From: JBAYST01 sp041676005 | Lineage (GTDB): Bacteria > Bacillota_I > Bacilli_A > RFN20 > CAG-826 | Reading direction: 5' to 3' | Length of the DNA: 28,229 nucleotides | Assembly: GCA_041676005.1 (NCBI GenBank) | Contig: JBAYST010000006.1 | Span: 1 to 28,229, forward strand | Part shown: piece after piece, positions 16,277 through 23,675 of the stretch | Layout of the letters: each line of letters begins with the position of its first letter | Numbering within the stretch: position 1 is the stretch's first letter | Position numbers and translations under genes: made by a program | Notes under the pieces: generated by a model | What the model was told of the DNA's origin: nothing | Seen by the model: only the letters and a program-made list of their open reading frames with translations | Databases searched by the model: none

Positions 16277-17551
16277 TTAGTTGTTGAATTTAAATAAGAG
16301 ATCTTCAGTTTGTCCGAAACGGATTTGTGTTCTGAATTGCTCTTTTTGTGGTTCAAGGGCTTTTTTCACTTCTGAAATTTTCATTTTGTACATATCGGCG
16401 ATTTTTGCGTATTCGAGTTCGAGTTCCGCTTCACCGATGACGATGTCTTCTAAGGCAGCAATCTCTTCGATGATCGCAACGTTGCGGACTCCGACTTCGC
16501 TTTCTTTGCGTAAGGTTTTGAGGAATTCTTCTTCGCTTTGACCGATGATTTCTAAATATTGTTCAATTGAGAATCCGGATTGTGCCATTTGATTTTCGGT
16601 ATCTCTTCTTCTTGCTTCGACGTCGCTTTCAATAATCGTATCAGGAATTTCAATAGTTGAATTCTTTGCGATTTCATCAAGGAGTTTGTCAAGATATGCT
16701 TTCTTAAGCGTCTTTCTTTGTTGCTCTTCGAGTTCAGCGCGTTTATTTTTTCTTAATTCTTCTAAAGTGTTAACACCGGTAAGACCTAATTCCTTGATCA
16801 GATTTTCATCGAGTTCGGGAACTTTCTTTTCTTTCACTTCGTGAATGACGGTTTTAAAAGTCGCTTTTTTATTGGCGAGGTGTTCGACGTATTTTTCTGG
16901 GAATGTCACTTCGACATCAAAAGCATCTCCTGCTTTATGTCCGACACATTGTTCTTCAAAGCCAGGGACAAACATCCCGCTACCGAGTTCGAGTTCGTAA
17001 TTTTTAGCGTTTCCGCCTTCAAAGGCTTTTCCTTCAACATAACCATCGAAATCGATGATCACGGTATCTCCTAAAGCGGCAGCACCTTCTTTAAGAACTA
17101 AGGTCGCATTACCTTCTTTTAATTTTTCAATCGCAAGATCGACCTCTTCTTCTTTGACATCGACGTTTTGATGTCCGATGTTTAAATCTTTATATTGACC
17201 GAGTTTCACTTCAGGCGCAGTTGTGATTTCGAATTTGACTTCTAAATCTGTATCTGAAAGTTTTGTCACTGAAATTTCTGGTCGGGCATATGGGACGACT
17301 TTATCTTCTTCGATAATCGCTTTATATGCATCAGGTAAAAGCAAGTTAATCGCTTCGTCCATCAGTTTGTGCTCATCGATTTGCTTTTTGATCAAATTTT
17401 CAGGAGCTTTGCCTTTTCTAAATCCATCGATTTTAACTTCTTTAGCGAGTTTGGCATAAGCCTTTTTTTGCGCTTCTTTCCACTCCTCATTTGTAAAGTT
17501 GACAAAAACTTCGGTTTTGCAATGTTCTAATTTTGTTAATTTTCTTTCCAT
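16277..17551 (-). CDS. tig: Trigger factor (ribosome-bound chaperone, PPIase)
   Basis: Trigger factor meets nascent chains at the ribosome exit. The N-terminal ribosome-binding domain contains the signature GFRKGKAP (43-50). The FKBP-type prolyl isomerase domain runs about 150-240 (GDTVIIDFDGYVEGKAFEGG and FVPGFEEQ), and the C-terminal helical arms form the chaperone cavity. 424 aa is normal. ATG 17551 is preceded by AAGGAGA. It is the first gene of tig-lon-ysxC, pairing a chaperone and a protease. Confidence 0.97.
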   Translation of the reverse strand: MERKLTKLEHCKTEVFVNFTNEEWKEAQKKAYAKLAKEVKIDGFRKGKAPENLIKKQIDEHKLMDEAINLLLPDAYKAIIEEDKVVPYARPEISVTKLSDTDLEVKFEITTAPEVKLGQYKDLNIGHQNVDVKEEEVDLAIEKLKEGNATLVLKEGAAALGDTVIIDFDGYVEGKAFEGGNAKNYELELGSGMFVPGFEEQCVGHKAGDAFDVEVTFPEKYVEHLANKKATFKTVIHEVKEKKVPELDENLIKELGLTGVNTLEELRKNKRAELEEQQRKTLKKAYLDKLLDEIAKNSTIEIPDTIIESDVEARRRDTENQMAQSGFSIEQYLEIIGQSEEEFLKTLRKESEVGVRNVAIIEEIAALEDIVIGEAELELEYAKIADMYKMKISEVKKALEPQKEQFRTQIRFGQTEDLLFKFNN

Positions 17552-17590
17552 TATTGTTTTCTCCTTAACCTATTTAGCAAAATGAATTAT

Positions 17591-17619
17591 ATATTATATA
17601 AAATGACTTCACAAGTCAA
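17591..17619 (-). promoter_or_regulatory. tig operon promoter with overlapping inverted repeat
   Basis: TTGACT (17614-17619), 17 bp, TAATAT (17591-17596) in a TATATAATATATAAT run that allows alternative -10 registers. A perfect inverted repeat TGACTT-GTG-AAGTCA (17604-17618) covers the inner part of the -35 box and the spacer, where a repressor would block RNA polymerase. Confidence 0.7.
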
Positions 17620-17665
17620 ACACTTGAATCAACTCGAATATCAAATTTATTCTCACCTTAAACTC

Positions 17666-18574
17666 TTAGAATTGGGCGATTGATTTTTCTAATTTTTCGA
17701 TTAACTTTAAAATGTCATCGCAATCTAGATGTTTATTTAAACATCTTTTCTTCAATGGTTCAAAGGTTTTAATTTCGAGATAACGAAGTGAAATTTCTAG
17801 TAGAGCTTCGAGCATCTCTTCGTGGTTGAATTCGACCTGGCGCGGATAAGAATAGATGATATAAGAAGATAGGATGCTGATCGAGTTATCGATAATCACT
17901 GGATCTTTATATCTTTCAGTCATCTTCTGAATCACTTCTTTTAACTCTAGTGGCGCAAAAGGCGGCTTTAAATCTTTTGGAACTACTTCTAATAACCCTT
18001 CTTCATGTAGAAAACGAACTTTTTGATCCCATTTTTTATCGACGAGAGTCATAAGAGTGAAAGAGCGGATCGATTGTTTAGCGTGCTTGAGCATGATCGA
18101 CTCTAAATCCTCTAGATAAGGACGAAGGTCTTTATCTTTTAAACTTTGAAGACCGGCGAGGACAAACTCTTCTTTTGGGCTTTTTAAATATTCGTGAATC
18201 TTTTCTTCATCTAAGGGTCGATGAGAATAATTTTCTTTTTCAGCTTTGGTGATAAGAAGTGCAAGGCTTTTTAACCTCTCTTCTGCTTCTTGAGAAAAAT
18301 ATGGGAGTTCTTCATAATATTTGAGTTGCTTTTTAGCATCTTCAAATCGTTCTAAAGAAATGAGTAATTCGATTTCGATTTTCATCAAAATCGGTAATTG
18401 TCCCGCTAATATTTCTCGATGTTTTTCAATTACTTTTAACGCTTCAAGTGGTTTATTTAAAGCGACAAAAGAAGCAATCCGATAAAATAAATCACTTGGG
18501 ATTGATGTATTTTCTGTCAGCTTGATGACGAGTTCATAATTTTTCTTATCGACTAATGTCTTTAATGAATCCAT
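17666..18574 (-). CDS. Helical-repeat (TPR-like) protein of unknown function
   Basis: 302 aa, wholly predicted alpha-helical, with successive pairs of helices rich in Leu, Glu and Lys. Examples are the segments around 30-60 (FYRIASFVALNKPLEALKVI) and 66-95 (IEIELLISLERFEDAKKQL), which are TPR-like. No signal peptide, so cytoplasmic. It may belong to the small TPR-like family DUF3196 found in Mollicutes and relatives, but I cannot confirm this. I start at ATG 18574, 4 nt beyond the nitroreductase stop. A longer in-frame start exists but would overlap the nitroreductase gene by 140 bp and adds a Lys/Arg-rich, unstructured extension. Probably co-transcribed with the nitroreductase. Confidence 0.75.
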   Translation of the reverse strand: MDSLKTLVDKKNYELVIKLTENTSIPSDLFYRIASFVALNKPLEALKVIEKHREILAGQLPILMKIEIELLISLERFEDAKKQLKYYEELPYFSQEAEERLKSLALLITKAEKENYSHRPLDEEKIHEYLKSPKEEFVLAGLQSLKDKDLRPYLEDLESIMLKHAKQSIRSFTLMTLVDKKWDQKVRFLHEEGLLEVVPKDLKPPFAPLELKEVIQKMTERYKDPVIIDNSISILSSYIIYSYPRQVEFNHEEMLEALLEISLRYLEIKTFEPLKKRCLNKHLDCDDILKLIEKLEKSIAQF

Positions 18575-18578
18575 CGTT

Positions 18579-19115
18579 TTACCACTTTTCGTAATGAACT
18601 TTCTTCTCTTCAAGAAGAGGTTTGTCTTTTTTGAATTCGCTAAAAACTTGTTTATCTTTTTCAAGCGGGTAACCAAAAGTGATGATTGTGTGCGGAATAA
18701 TATATTTCGGTAAGTCAAACAATTTTCGTTGATGATTCATCTTTTTTTCGTTTGGGAAAGTTCCGATAAAGCAAGTTCCGATTCCGAGTTCGTGAGCAGC
18801 TAAAACCATGTTTTGAGCCGCAATGGTACAATCGACTTGCCAGAAATTTCCGACGGACAAATTAGCGTCTCCTAAAACGAGAATTGCCATTTTCGCATCG
18901 AGTAAGGGCGAGGAAATAAACACTCCTAAAAACCCAGCCATCTTTTTAAGAGTCTCTTTATCTTGAATGACAAGAAATTGCCAATCTCTTTTATTTTGTG
19001 CACTCGGTCCGGCTTGACCGGCTTTTAAAATTGACAATAAATCTTTTTTTGTTATTTCTTGATTCGTGTATTTACGAATGCTTTTTCGCTTCATGATCGT
19101 CTCGATAGTTTTCAT
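18579..19115 (-). CDS. Nitroreductase family FMN oxidoreductase
   Basis: A 178-aa member of the NADPH/FMN nitroreductase superfamily, cytoplasmic homodimers that reduce nitro compounds or quinones. Visible are the N-terminal FMN phosphate-binding KRKSIRKYTNQEI (8-20), PSAQNKRDWQFLVI (36-49) and the C-terminal flavin-binding GIGTCFIGTFPN, followed by a TFGYP motif. The physiological substrate cannot be told. ATG 19115 follows AAGG at 6 nt. A TATAAT box lies upstream at 19130-19135 with no clear -35 box; the inverted repeat ATCGT-TTTTG-ACGAT (19145-19159) at about the -30 position could be an operator. Confidence 0.88.
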   Translation of the reverse strand: MKTIETIMKRKSIRKYTNQEITKKDLLSILKAGQAGPSAQNKRDWQFLVIQDKETLKKMAGFLGVFISSPLLDAKMAILVLGDANLSVGNFWQVDCTIAAQNMVLAAHELGIGTCFIGTFPNEKKMNHQRKLFDLPKYIIPHTIITFGYPLEKDKQVFSEFKKDKPLLEEKKVHYEKW

Positions 19116-19239
19116 ATTTTGCCTTGCGTTAATTATATATTAAAATCGTCAAAAACGATAAATAAAACTTCGAGAGTTCTATTTAAATCCGCTGCTCGAA
19201 AAAGAAAAACCGACCTATATTTTCTGAGTCAGATTAGTT

Positions 19240-19260
19240 AGCCAATAAATTGGCTCTTTT
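19240..19260 (+). terminator. Orphan terminator-like hairpin upstream of the peroxiredoxin gene
   Basis: AGCCAA-TAAA-TTGGCT (19240-19255) is followed by C and four T residues on the plus strand. No plus-strand gene precedes it. It could end a short leader or small RNA from the nitroreductase-peroxiredoxin gap (19116-19335), or be chance. I see no coding sequence in that gap. Confidence 0.4.
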
Positions 19261-19294
19261 ACAAATCAAGCATATCATTTGTTATTTTTAAAGA

Positions 19295-19322
19295 TTTTCA
19301 GTAACATAAAAGTGTGTATACA
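19295..19322 (+). promoter_or_regulatory. Weak candidate promoter of the peroxiredoxin gene
   Basis: TTTTCA (19295-19300), 16 bp, TATACA (19317-19322). The start would fall near 19329, leaving about 30 nt of leader with AAAGGAAA before ATG 19360. Both boxes are imperfect. Confidence 0.35.
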
Positions 19323-19359
19323 TAAAGTTATCTTTATGAGAAAGGAAACATACAAAATA

Positions 19360-20037
19360 ATGGAAGAAAATACCAATTTCAAAATGCCGTTAATCGGCGA
19401 AAAAGCCCCTTCGTTTGAAGCAGTCACGACCCAAGGAGTGATTCACTTTCCGGAAGACTATAAAGGCAAATGGGTCATCTTGTTCTCCCATCCAGCAGAT
19501 TTCACCCCAGTCTGTACGACTGAGTTTATGACTTTTGCCGCGATGGCCAAAGACTTCGAGGCTCTCAATGTCGAGCTCATCGGTTTATCCGTTGACTCAC
19601 TTTACGCCCACATCGCTTGGCTAAGAAAAATCCAAGAACTCGAATGGAAAGGTTACAAGAATCTTGAAGTCAAGTTCCCACTCATCGAAGACATCAAAAT
19701 GGATGTCGCATAACGCTTTGGAATGATTCAACCTGGACAATCGACGACTCAAGCAGTTCGCGCTGTCTTCTTCATCGATCCAGAAGGTGTGATCAGAACT
19801 ATTCTTTATTACCCACTCGCACTTGGAAGAAACTTTGATGAAATCAAACGAATTGTCATCGCTTTACAAAAAGCCGACAAAGACAAAGTCGCACTTCCAG
19901 CCGACTGGCGACCAGGCGAAGACACGATCGTCCCAACTCCAGGCTCCTGCGGAACCGCAAAAGAGAGAATGGAATATAAAGGTGATGACCGTTACTGCTT
20001 AGACTGGTTCATGTGCTTCAAAAGAGAAAAGAAATAA
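19360..20037 (+). pseudogene. Prx6/1-Cys-type peroxiredoxin interrupted by an in-frame TAA
   Basis: Peroxiredoxins reduce peroxides with a reactive Cys. From ATG 19360 (AAAGGAAA upstream) the frame encodes HPADFTPVCTTEF, with the peroxidatic Cys at residue 52, and continues to residue 117 (DIKMDVA). There a TAA (19711-19713) takes the place of one residue. The same frame then resumes with RFGMIQPG, shows AVFFIDPEGVIRTI and the long C-terminal domain, and ends in a Cys pair six residues apart (CLDWFMC), as in archaeal-type Prx6 enzymes. No other damage is visible. As it stands, translation stops at 117 of about 225 residues. Alternatives are a sequencing error, a recent nonsense mutation, or read-through. 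Codon use resembles highly expressed genes here. Confidence 0.88.
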
Positions 20038-20057
20038 TCCACCACCTTTTCTAAATT

Positions 20058-20085
20058 AATCCGCATTACGTATGCGGATTTTTTT
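20058..20085 (+). terminator. Intrinsic terminator of the peroxiredoxin gene
   Basis: A perfect 9-bp stem AATCCGCAT / ATGCGGATT, 5-nt loop and a T7 run, 20 nt past the stop codon. A complete terminator argues that the gene was recently functional. Confidence 0.9.
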
Positions 20086-20111
20086 ATCTTCAAAAATGTT
20101 AAAATGAATTC

Positions 20112-20603
20112 ATGTTCATCGCTTTAGCCTTATCGATTACTCTAGCCGTTGAAACTTTGGTTTATAACTTTTTAAAACCGTGGAATTTGAAATTGTTTTT
20201 AATTGTTATTTTTATAAATGCTTTATTAAATCCATTGATGAATATCGTTCTTTTGCAATTCAGAAATTTTGGATCTTATCTGCAATTTTTGTTCATCTTT
20301 GAAATTCTCACTTCTTTAATCGAAGCGACTGTTTTATTCATCTTTCTTAAAAAGGATTACCTTCGGATTTTAAGAGTGGCTTTTTTGGCGAATTTAGCCT
20401 CGTTTCTCACTGGAGATATTTTAAATCATTTCATTATAAATGAAAAAGGAGCCCTTGTTGGCTCCTTGATCTTCATGGTTTTCACTTCGATTTTATTAGT
20501 TATCGACATTTTTATTTCTCACCGCTTTGACAATAAAGATAATTCCGATTACCAATCCCGCAATCATCAAACCGAGGGCAAAAATGCCTCCTATCACAAA
20601 TAA
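20112..20603 (+). CDS. Small integral membrane protein, unknown function
   Basis: A 163-aa protein with four or five hydrophobic helices (about 1-20, 25-48, 55-77, 83-103, 112-135). The middle has charged Glu-containing segments (FEILTSLIEATVLFIF, then KKDYLRIL) that recur in small membrane proteins of gut Bacillota as I remember them. The final 28 residues are hydrophilic and lie opposite the 3' end of the convergent gene at 20496-21338. No ribosome-binding site precedes ATG 20112. A TAAAAT box (20100-20105, with TG upstream) sits 6 bp before the ATG, so a leaderless mRNA is possible. A terminator for the opposite strand lies within the reading frame at 20446-20467. Confidence 0.65.
   Translation: MFIALALSITLAVETLVYNFLKPWNLKLFLIVIFINALLNPLMNIVLLQFRNFGSYLQFLFIFEILTSLIEATVLFIFLKKDYLRILRVAFLANLASFLTGDILNHFIINEKGALVGSLIFMVFTSILLVIDIFISHRFDNKDNSDYQSRNHQTEGKNASYHK
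20446..20467 (-). terminator. Terminator of the 20496-21338 gene, inside the convergent gene
   Basis: A perfect 8-bp stem AAGGAGCC / GGCTCCTT, 6-nt loop and T-rich tail on the minus strand. It is placed within codons of the plus-strand membrane protein. Confidence 0.8.
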
Positions 20604-21338
20604 TCCGGCCATAATTAGTCCTTGAAAAAGTCCGTCTAAAAATCCATCGCCACTATATTTTCTTCCTTTGATAAAGACGATATTATCAATCTCGATTTTG
20701 TCTATTTCTAAATTTAAAACCGATTCAAAAAGTATAGATCCTGTTTCTTCATTTTGGATATATGCTTCAAAAGTCTTTGTTTCACTACTATCGTAAGTAA
20801 TGTTGACTAAAGGAGTGTAATGGTAGGCGGAATCATAATCCATTTCCGCTGTAAATTGATATGTATAAATCGCTAATCCGGAATATGAATCGTAATAACT
20901 TAATTCTTTGTTTATCGATGAAAAATTTGTGGCAATTATACTCGGATCGACATCATCTTCTTGAAAAGCATAACATTTGAGTTTTAAACCACTTGTACTC
21001 AAATCAATATCAAGTGTAAAAACTAGATCATGAGAACTGTCAGGTTTAAGATAAATGTTTGACCTCGAATCAGCCGAGTTATAAGTTAAATGAACATTAT
21101 TAGAACCAGTCATCAATTCAACACTACTTAAATCGATGTATCCTTGACCGGTGTTTGTCAAAGTCGTTTCGTATTTAAATCCAAGACCTGGATTGCCTTC
21201 ATCGACAGCAGATTTAACAAACGCGGTATTGCTAAAATCTTCATAAAACGATGGATACGCAAATGGCGAAGGAGAATTCGCCATTAAATATGGAAGCCCT
21301 AGTAATAAGATCGGTAATATCCTTTTCATCTTCTTCAT
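20496..21338 (-). CDS. Exported, C-terminally membrane-anchored protein, unknown function
   Basis: 280 aa. A signal peptide (MKKMKR then a Leu/Ile core, ending near ANS-PSPF at about 20-25) leads to an extracytoplasmic domain of about 200 residues. That domain is rich in Ser, Asp, Tyr and Thr in beta-strand patterns, with a repeated theme of secreted beta-sandwich modules (TLTNTGQGYIDLSSVEL resembles a domain that binds or displays other proteins). A Gly-rich membrane helix (about 240-270) and a short positive tail finish it, so it is type I membrane-anchored. ATG 21338 follows AAGGTGA. No enzyme motif is seen. It overlaps the convergent membrane protein gene by 108 bp. Confidence 0.8.
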   Translation of the reverse strand: MKKMKRILPILLLGLPYLMANSPSPFAYPSFYEDFSNTAFVKSAVDEGNPGLGFKYETTLTNTGQGYIDLSSVELMTGSNNVHLTYNSADSRSNIYLKPDSSHDLVFTLDIDLSTSGLKLKCYAFQEDDVDPSIIATNFSSINKELSYYDSYSGLAIYTYQFTAEMDYDSAYHYTPLVNITYDSSETKTFEAYIQNEETGSILFESVLNLEIDKIEIDNIVFIKGRKYSGDGFLDGLFQGLIMAGLFVIGGIFALGLMIAGLVIGIIFIVKAVRNKNVDN

Positions 21339-21409
21339 AAAATCACCTTCTCTAATTAGTATATCATTTGTCTATTCACAGAATAAGAAAATACATTTAC
21401 GCGTTTAAG

Positions 21410-22102
21410 TTAATGACGATTAAAACGCGAGCTTATTTGTTTTTTGTGTTCATATAATTCTTCTTCGGTTGCTACAAATTTATCTAATTTGTCTCTGATC
21501 TCTTCAACTTCTTCTAAAGTTAGTTTCTCGTCTTCCAAACTTCGATAATAATGTATAAATTCATCAAGAGCGAATGTCTTGGGAGAATAAAGTTCGCTCC
21601 TATCTTCTATTTCGATAAATAAAACAATATTGAACACATCAAATTGATTATCCAATTTCTTTTCTAAAGCTATGCGATGTTTTTCGTTTTGTAAATAAGG
21701 ATTTCTACGTTTTTTATCGTGAAGAAAAGGATCATCATATTTTTGAATCCAATATTCAGAATATTCATCACCGCTAATCCGGCCAACCCAATTTTTTATT
21801 TCAAGACAGAAGATTCCTTTTCTTGTGATCAAAATGTTGTCAATTTCAGTGCTGTATCCATTTTTGAGCGGTAAAAGAATATTTTTTAATAAATATTCAT
21901 CATCTTTCAAAATTTTTCTCAAATATTTCTCTGCAATTCTTTCGCCTTCAATTCCTCTTCTTTCATTTTTTGGAGTGAACAATGATTTTTGTAGTCTCGA
22001 GGTGGAACTAGAACTAGATTTATAAGCGATAATTCTAACAATAATTATGATTAAAACAATCAAGATTATTAATGTAATTAAAGGTCCAATGAGAAAATCC
22101 AT
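21410..22102 (-). CDS. Membrane-anchored NERD (nuclease-related) domain protein
   Basis: 230 aa: an N-terminal membrane helix (about 4-26), a Ser-rich linker, then a NERD domain (about 46-150). The conserved nuclease-like residues fit the PD-(D/E)xK pattern: R-R-G-x-x-G-E near 48-54, E86/D88 in STEIDNI, and E101-x-K103 in CLEIKNW. A helical C-terminus follows. NERD proteins are often found with defence or DNA-processing genes; nuclease activity is presumed from the fold and not shown. It starts 9 nt past the stop of the MrcB_N-DUF3883 gene, so the two are likely co-transcribed. Confidence 0.85.
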   Translation of the reverse strand: MDFLIGPLITLIILIVLIIIIVRIIAYKSSSSSTSRLQKSLFTPKNERRGIEGERIAEKYLRKILKDDEYLLKNILLPLKNGYSTEIDNILITRKGIFCLEIKNWVGRISGDEYSEYWIQKYDDPFLHDKKRRNPYLQNEKHRIALEKKLDNQFDVFNIVLFIEIEDRSELYSPKTFALDEFIHYYRSLEDEKLTLEEVEEIRDKLDKFVATEEELYEHKKQISSRFNRH

Positions 22103-22111
22103 TTTCTAAAA

Positions 22112-23332
22112 TTATCTTCCACTTTCAATGACTTCAGGGTATTTATACCTTGCAGTGAATGTATACGGATCGATGATAAAATTATCCTCGATTTTTCCTT
22201 GCGCCCGATAGAATTTAGGCCTTTGCGAATCCGCATCGTAAACTCGATAAATAAAATAAGATTGGGCGAGTTCTTTTGATTTATTCAATTCGTTTTTAGT
22301 GACAAAAAATTCAGTATCAACAATAGATCTGGTGGTTTTCACTTCAATTTGAATTGGAAATAAGTTTCCTTCTTGATCGATGTCAAATGATCTCACATCA
22401 TAACCTAAAGTATCATCTTCTTTAGAAACCCATTCAACATTTTCGGCTTCATCATAAAAACCCAATTCTCGTAACCGATCTTGTTCATGAGCAATGACTA
22501 ATTTTTCTCCTCTTAAACCAATTTTTAAGTCTTTCACGGCTTTTTTAATATAGTCGATTTTTGTTAGTTTCGGAGATGTTATTTTCTTGAATTTTTTACT
22601 CAAATCGACATATGGTTTCTTTTCTTCTAGTTTTCTTTTCACGTCATGCGGAAGTCCGTCCTCAGGATCGATTTCCCTATCAATTTCATCAATCGCTTCA
22701 TCTCCAGAAAGAAAACCTGGATCATCGTCTGCAAGGACGTACTTTATGATTTCATCATAATTTTGTGGTTCCATGTGTTTAACCATGAACTCGTATGTCT
22801 GAAGCAGTTCGACTAAATCTGCATATAAGATTTCTTCATTAATTTTGTTTGTTGGGTAGTATTTAGATAAAACTGTGGCTTGTTCATATCCGTAACCGAG
22901 CTCACCTCTTTTGGTCCCTCCTAAATCGATATTTTCGTCCGAAAAAGACGTCTGTTCGATTTGCGAACGAAAATATTCTGAAACTTTTCTTGCGTTCTTA
23001 TAACGATCTTTTCTAAAAATCTCGAAATGCGTGATTCCTTGAATGAGTGTCAAATAAAATCCGCTCATGTCTTTTTTAAATAAATAGACAATATATAAAC
23101 CTTTTTGTGTGGTTCTTGTAATATTTCTATTCAGGATTGAAAGCCAAGGATATTCGGTTTTATTTCCTTGTCCCATTGAACCTTTGACAATTAAATCATC
23201 ATTGTCAAGCATTGTTCTAATTTCATTTGGTAATGCTCGACACAATTCGTTGTAGACATCAGAGGTCGAATCCACTTTAAAATTCTTATCTTCATTGTAA
23301 TTATCAAGAATATATTGAAATCTTTCTTTCAT
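22112..23332 (-). CDS. MrcB_N (DUF3578)-DUF3883 protein, probable modification-dependent defence nuclease
   Basis: 406 aa from ATG 23332, chosen over GTG 23344 because AAAGGTGG is 8 nt upstream of the ATG. The N-terminal half matches the MrcB_N/DUF3578 pattern: VKGSMGQGNKTEYPWLSI near 49-66, then a hydrophobic VYLFKKDMSGFYLTL strand pair. That domain in McrB-type enzymes reads modified bases. An acidic linker (200-240) leads to DUF3883, a PD-(D/E)xK-like fold with GLRGEKLV (about 272), GYDVRSF (Asp312) and IEVKTT (Glu330, Lys332). Reader plus nuclease in one chain, without an McrB GTPase, suggests a compact type IV-like restriction factor. A TATAAT box (23366-23371) without a clear -35 box precedes it. 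Function is inferred from domains. Confidence 0.8.
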   Translation of the reverse strand: MKERFQYILDNYNEDKNFKVDSTSDVYNELCRALPNEIRTMLDNDDLIVKGSMGQGNKTEYPWLSILNRNITRTTQKGLYIVYLFKKDMSGFYLTLIQGITHFEIFRKDRYKNARKVSEYFRSQIEQTSFSDENIDLGGTKRGELGYGYEQATVLSKYYPTNKINEEILYADLVELLQTYEFMVKHMEPQNYDEIIKYVLADDDPGFLSGDEAIDEIDREIDPEDGLPHDVKRKLEEKKPYVDLSKKFKKITSPKLTKIDYIKKAVKDLKIGLRGEKLVIAHEQDRLRELGFYDEAENVEWVSKEDDTLGYDVRSFDIDQEGNLFPIQIEVKTTRSIVDTEFFVTKNELNKSKELAQSYFIYRVYDADSQRPKFYRAQGKIEDNFIIDPYTFTARYKYPEVIESGR

Positions 23333-23504
23333 AGGTTTGTCCACCTTTCAATTTCTATTGAATTAATTATACAAAGTTTTTTACCGATAATGGCCATAAA
23401 AATATTTGCTCATTAAAAATGTAAATTATTCAAAATGATTTTTTATTAATTCGTGATTTAACGATTTGGCATCGCGAAATATTTTTGGTTTTTTATAAAA
23501 ATAA

Positions 23505-23527
23505 AAAAAGAGGCTAATCCTCTTTTT
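23505..23527 (-). terminator. Strong bidirectional terminator upstream of the MrcB_N gene
   Basis: A perfect 9-bp stem AAAAAGAGG / CCTCTTTTT with a 5-nt loop; A and T flanks make it work on either strand. It separates the HTH/zinc protein from the MrcB_N-NERD operon. The remaining gap (23345-23610) is AT-rich with no gene seen. Confidence 0.85.
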
Positions 23528-23610
23528 GGTTTAATGAAACTAAATAAAAATAATTTCATTATTGTCTCCATTTAACCATTTTGATACAATTGCACCCAAG
23601 GGCTATTTTT

Positions 23611-23672
23611 TGTCCCCTAGTTGCATACCTTGTCCCCTAAGTTGCCTACCCTGTCCCCAATTTTGCATACCC
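23611..23672. repeat. Three tandem 20-21 bp direct repeats (TGTCCCC type)
   Basis: Units at 23611-23630, 23631-23651 and 23652-23672. Each begins TGTCCCC and then reads about AAGTTGCATACC, with a few substitutions. They end 3 bp before the stop codon of the HTH/zinc protein. Such a cluster beginning with TG resembles the repeated transposase-binding sites at the ends of IS21-family elements, but no transposase gene is adjacent, so this is an inference. The cluster could also be a protein-binding array. Confidence 0.85.
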
Positions 23673-23675
23673 CTA

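Noticed and set aside
17591..17640. CIRCE or CtsR operator ahead of tig
   Set aside because: The inverted repeat present does not match either consensus as I know it.
18575..18718. 48-residue N-terminal extension of the helical-repeat protein
   Set aside because: It would lie inside the nitroreductase gene, and the Lys/Arg-rich sequence is a frame shadow of it.
19279..19359. Upstream in-frame extension of the peroxiredoxin
   Set aside because: The added residues are not family-like, and AAAGGAAA supports ATG 19360.
23611..23672. CRISPR array
   Set aside because: The units are contiguous with no unique spacers and there are no cas genes.
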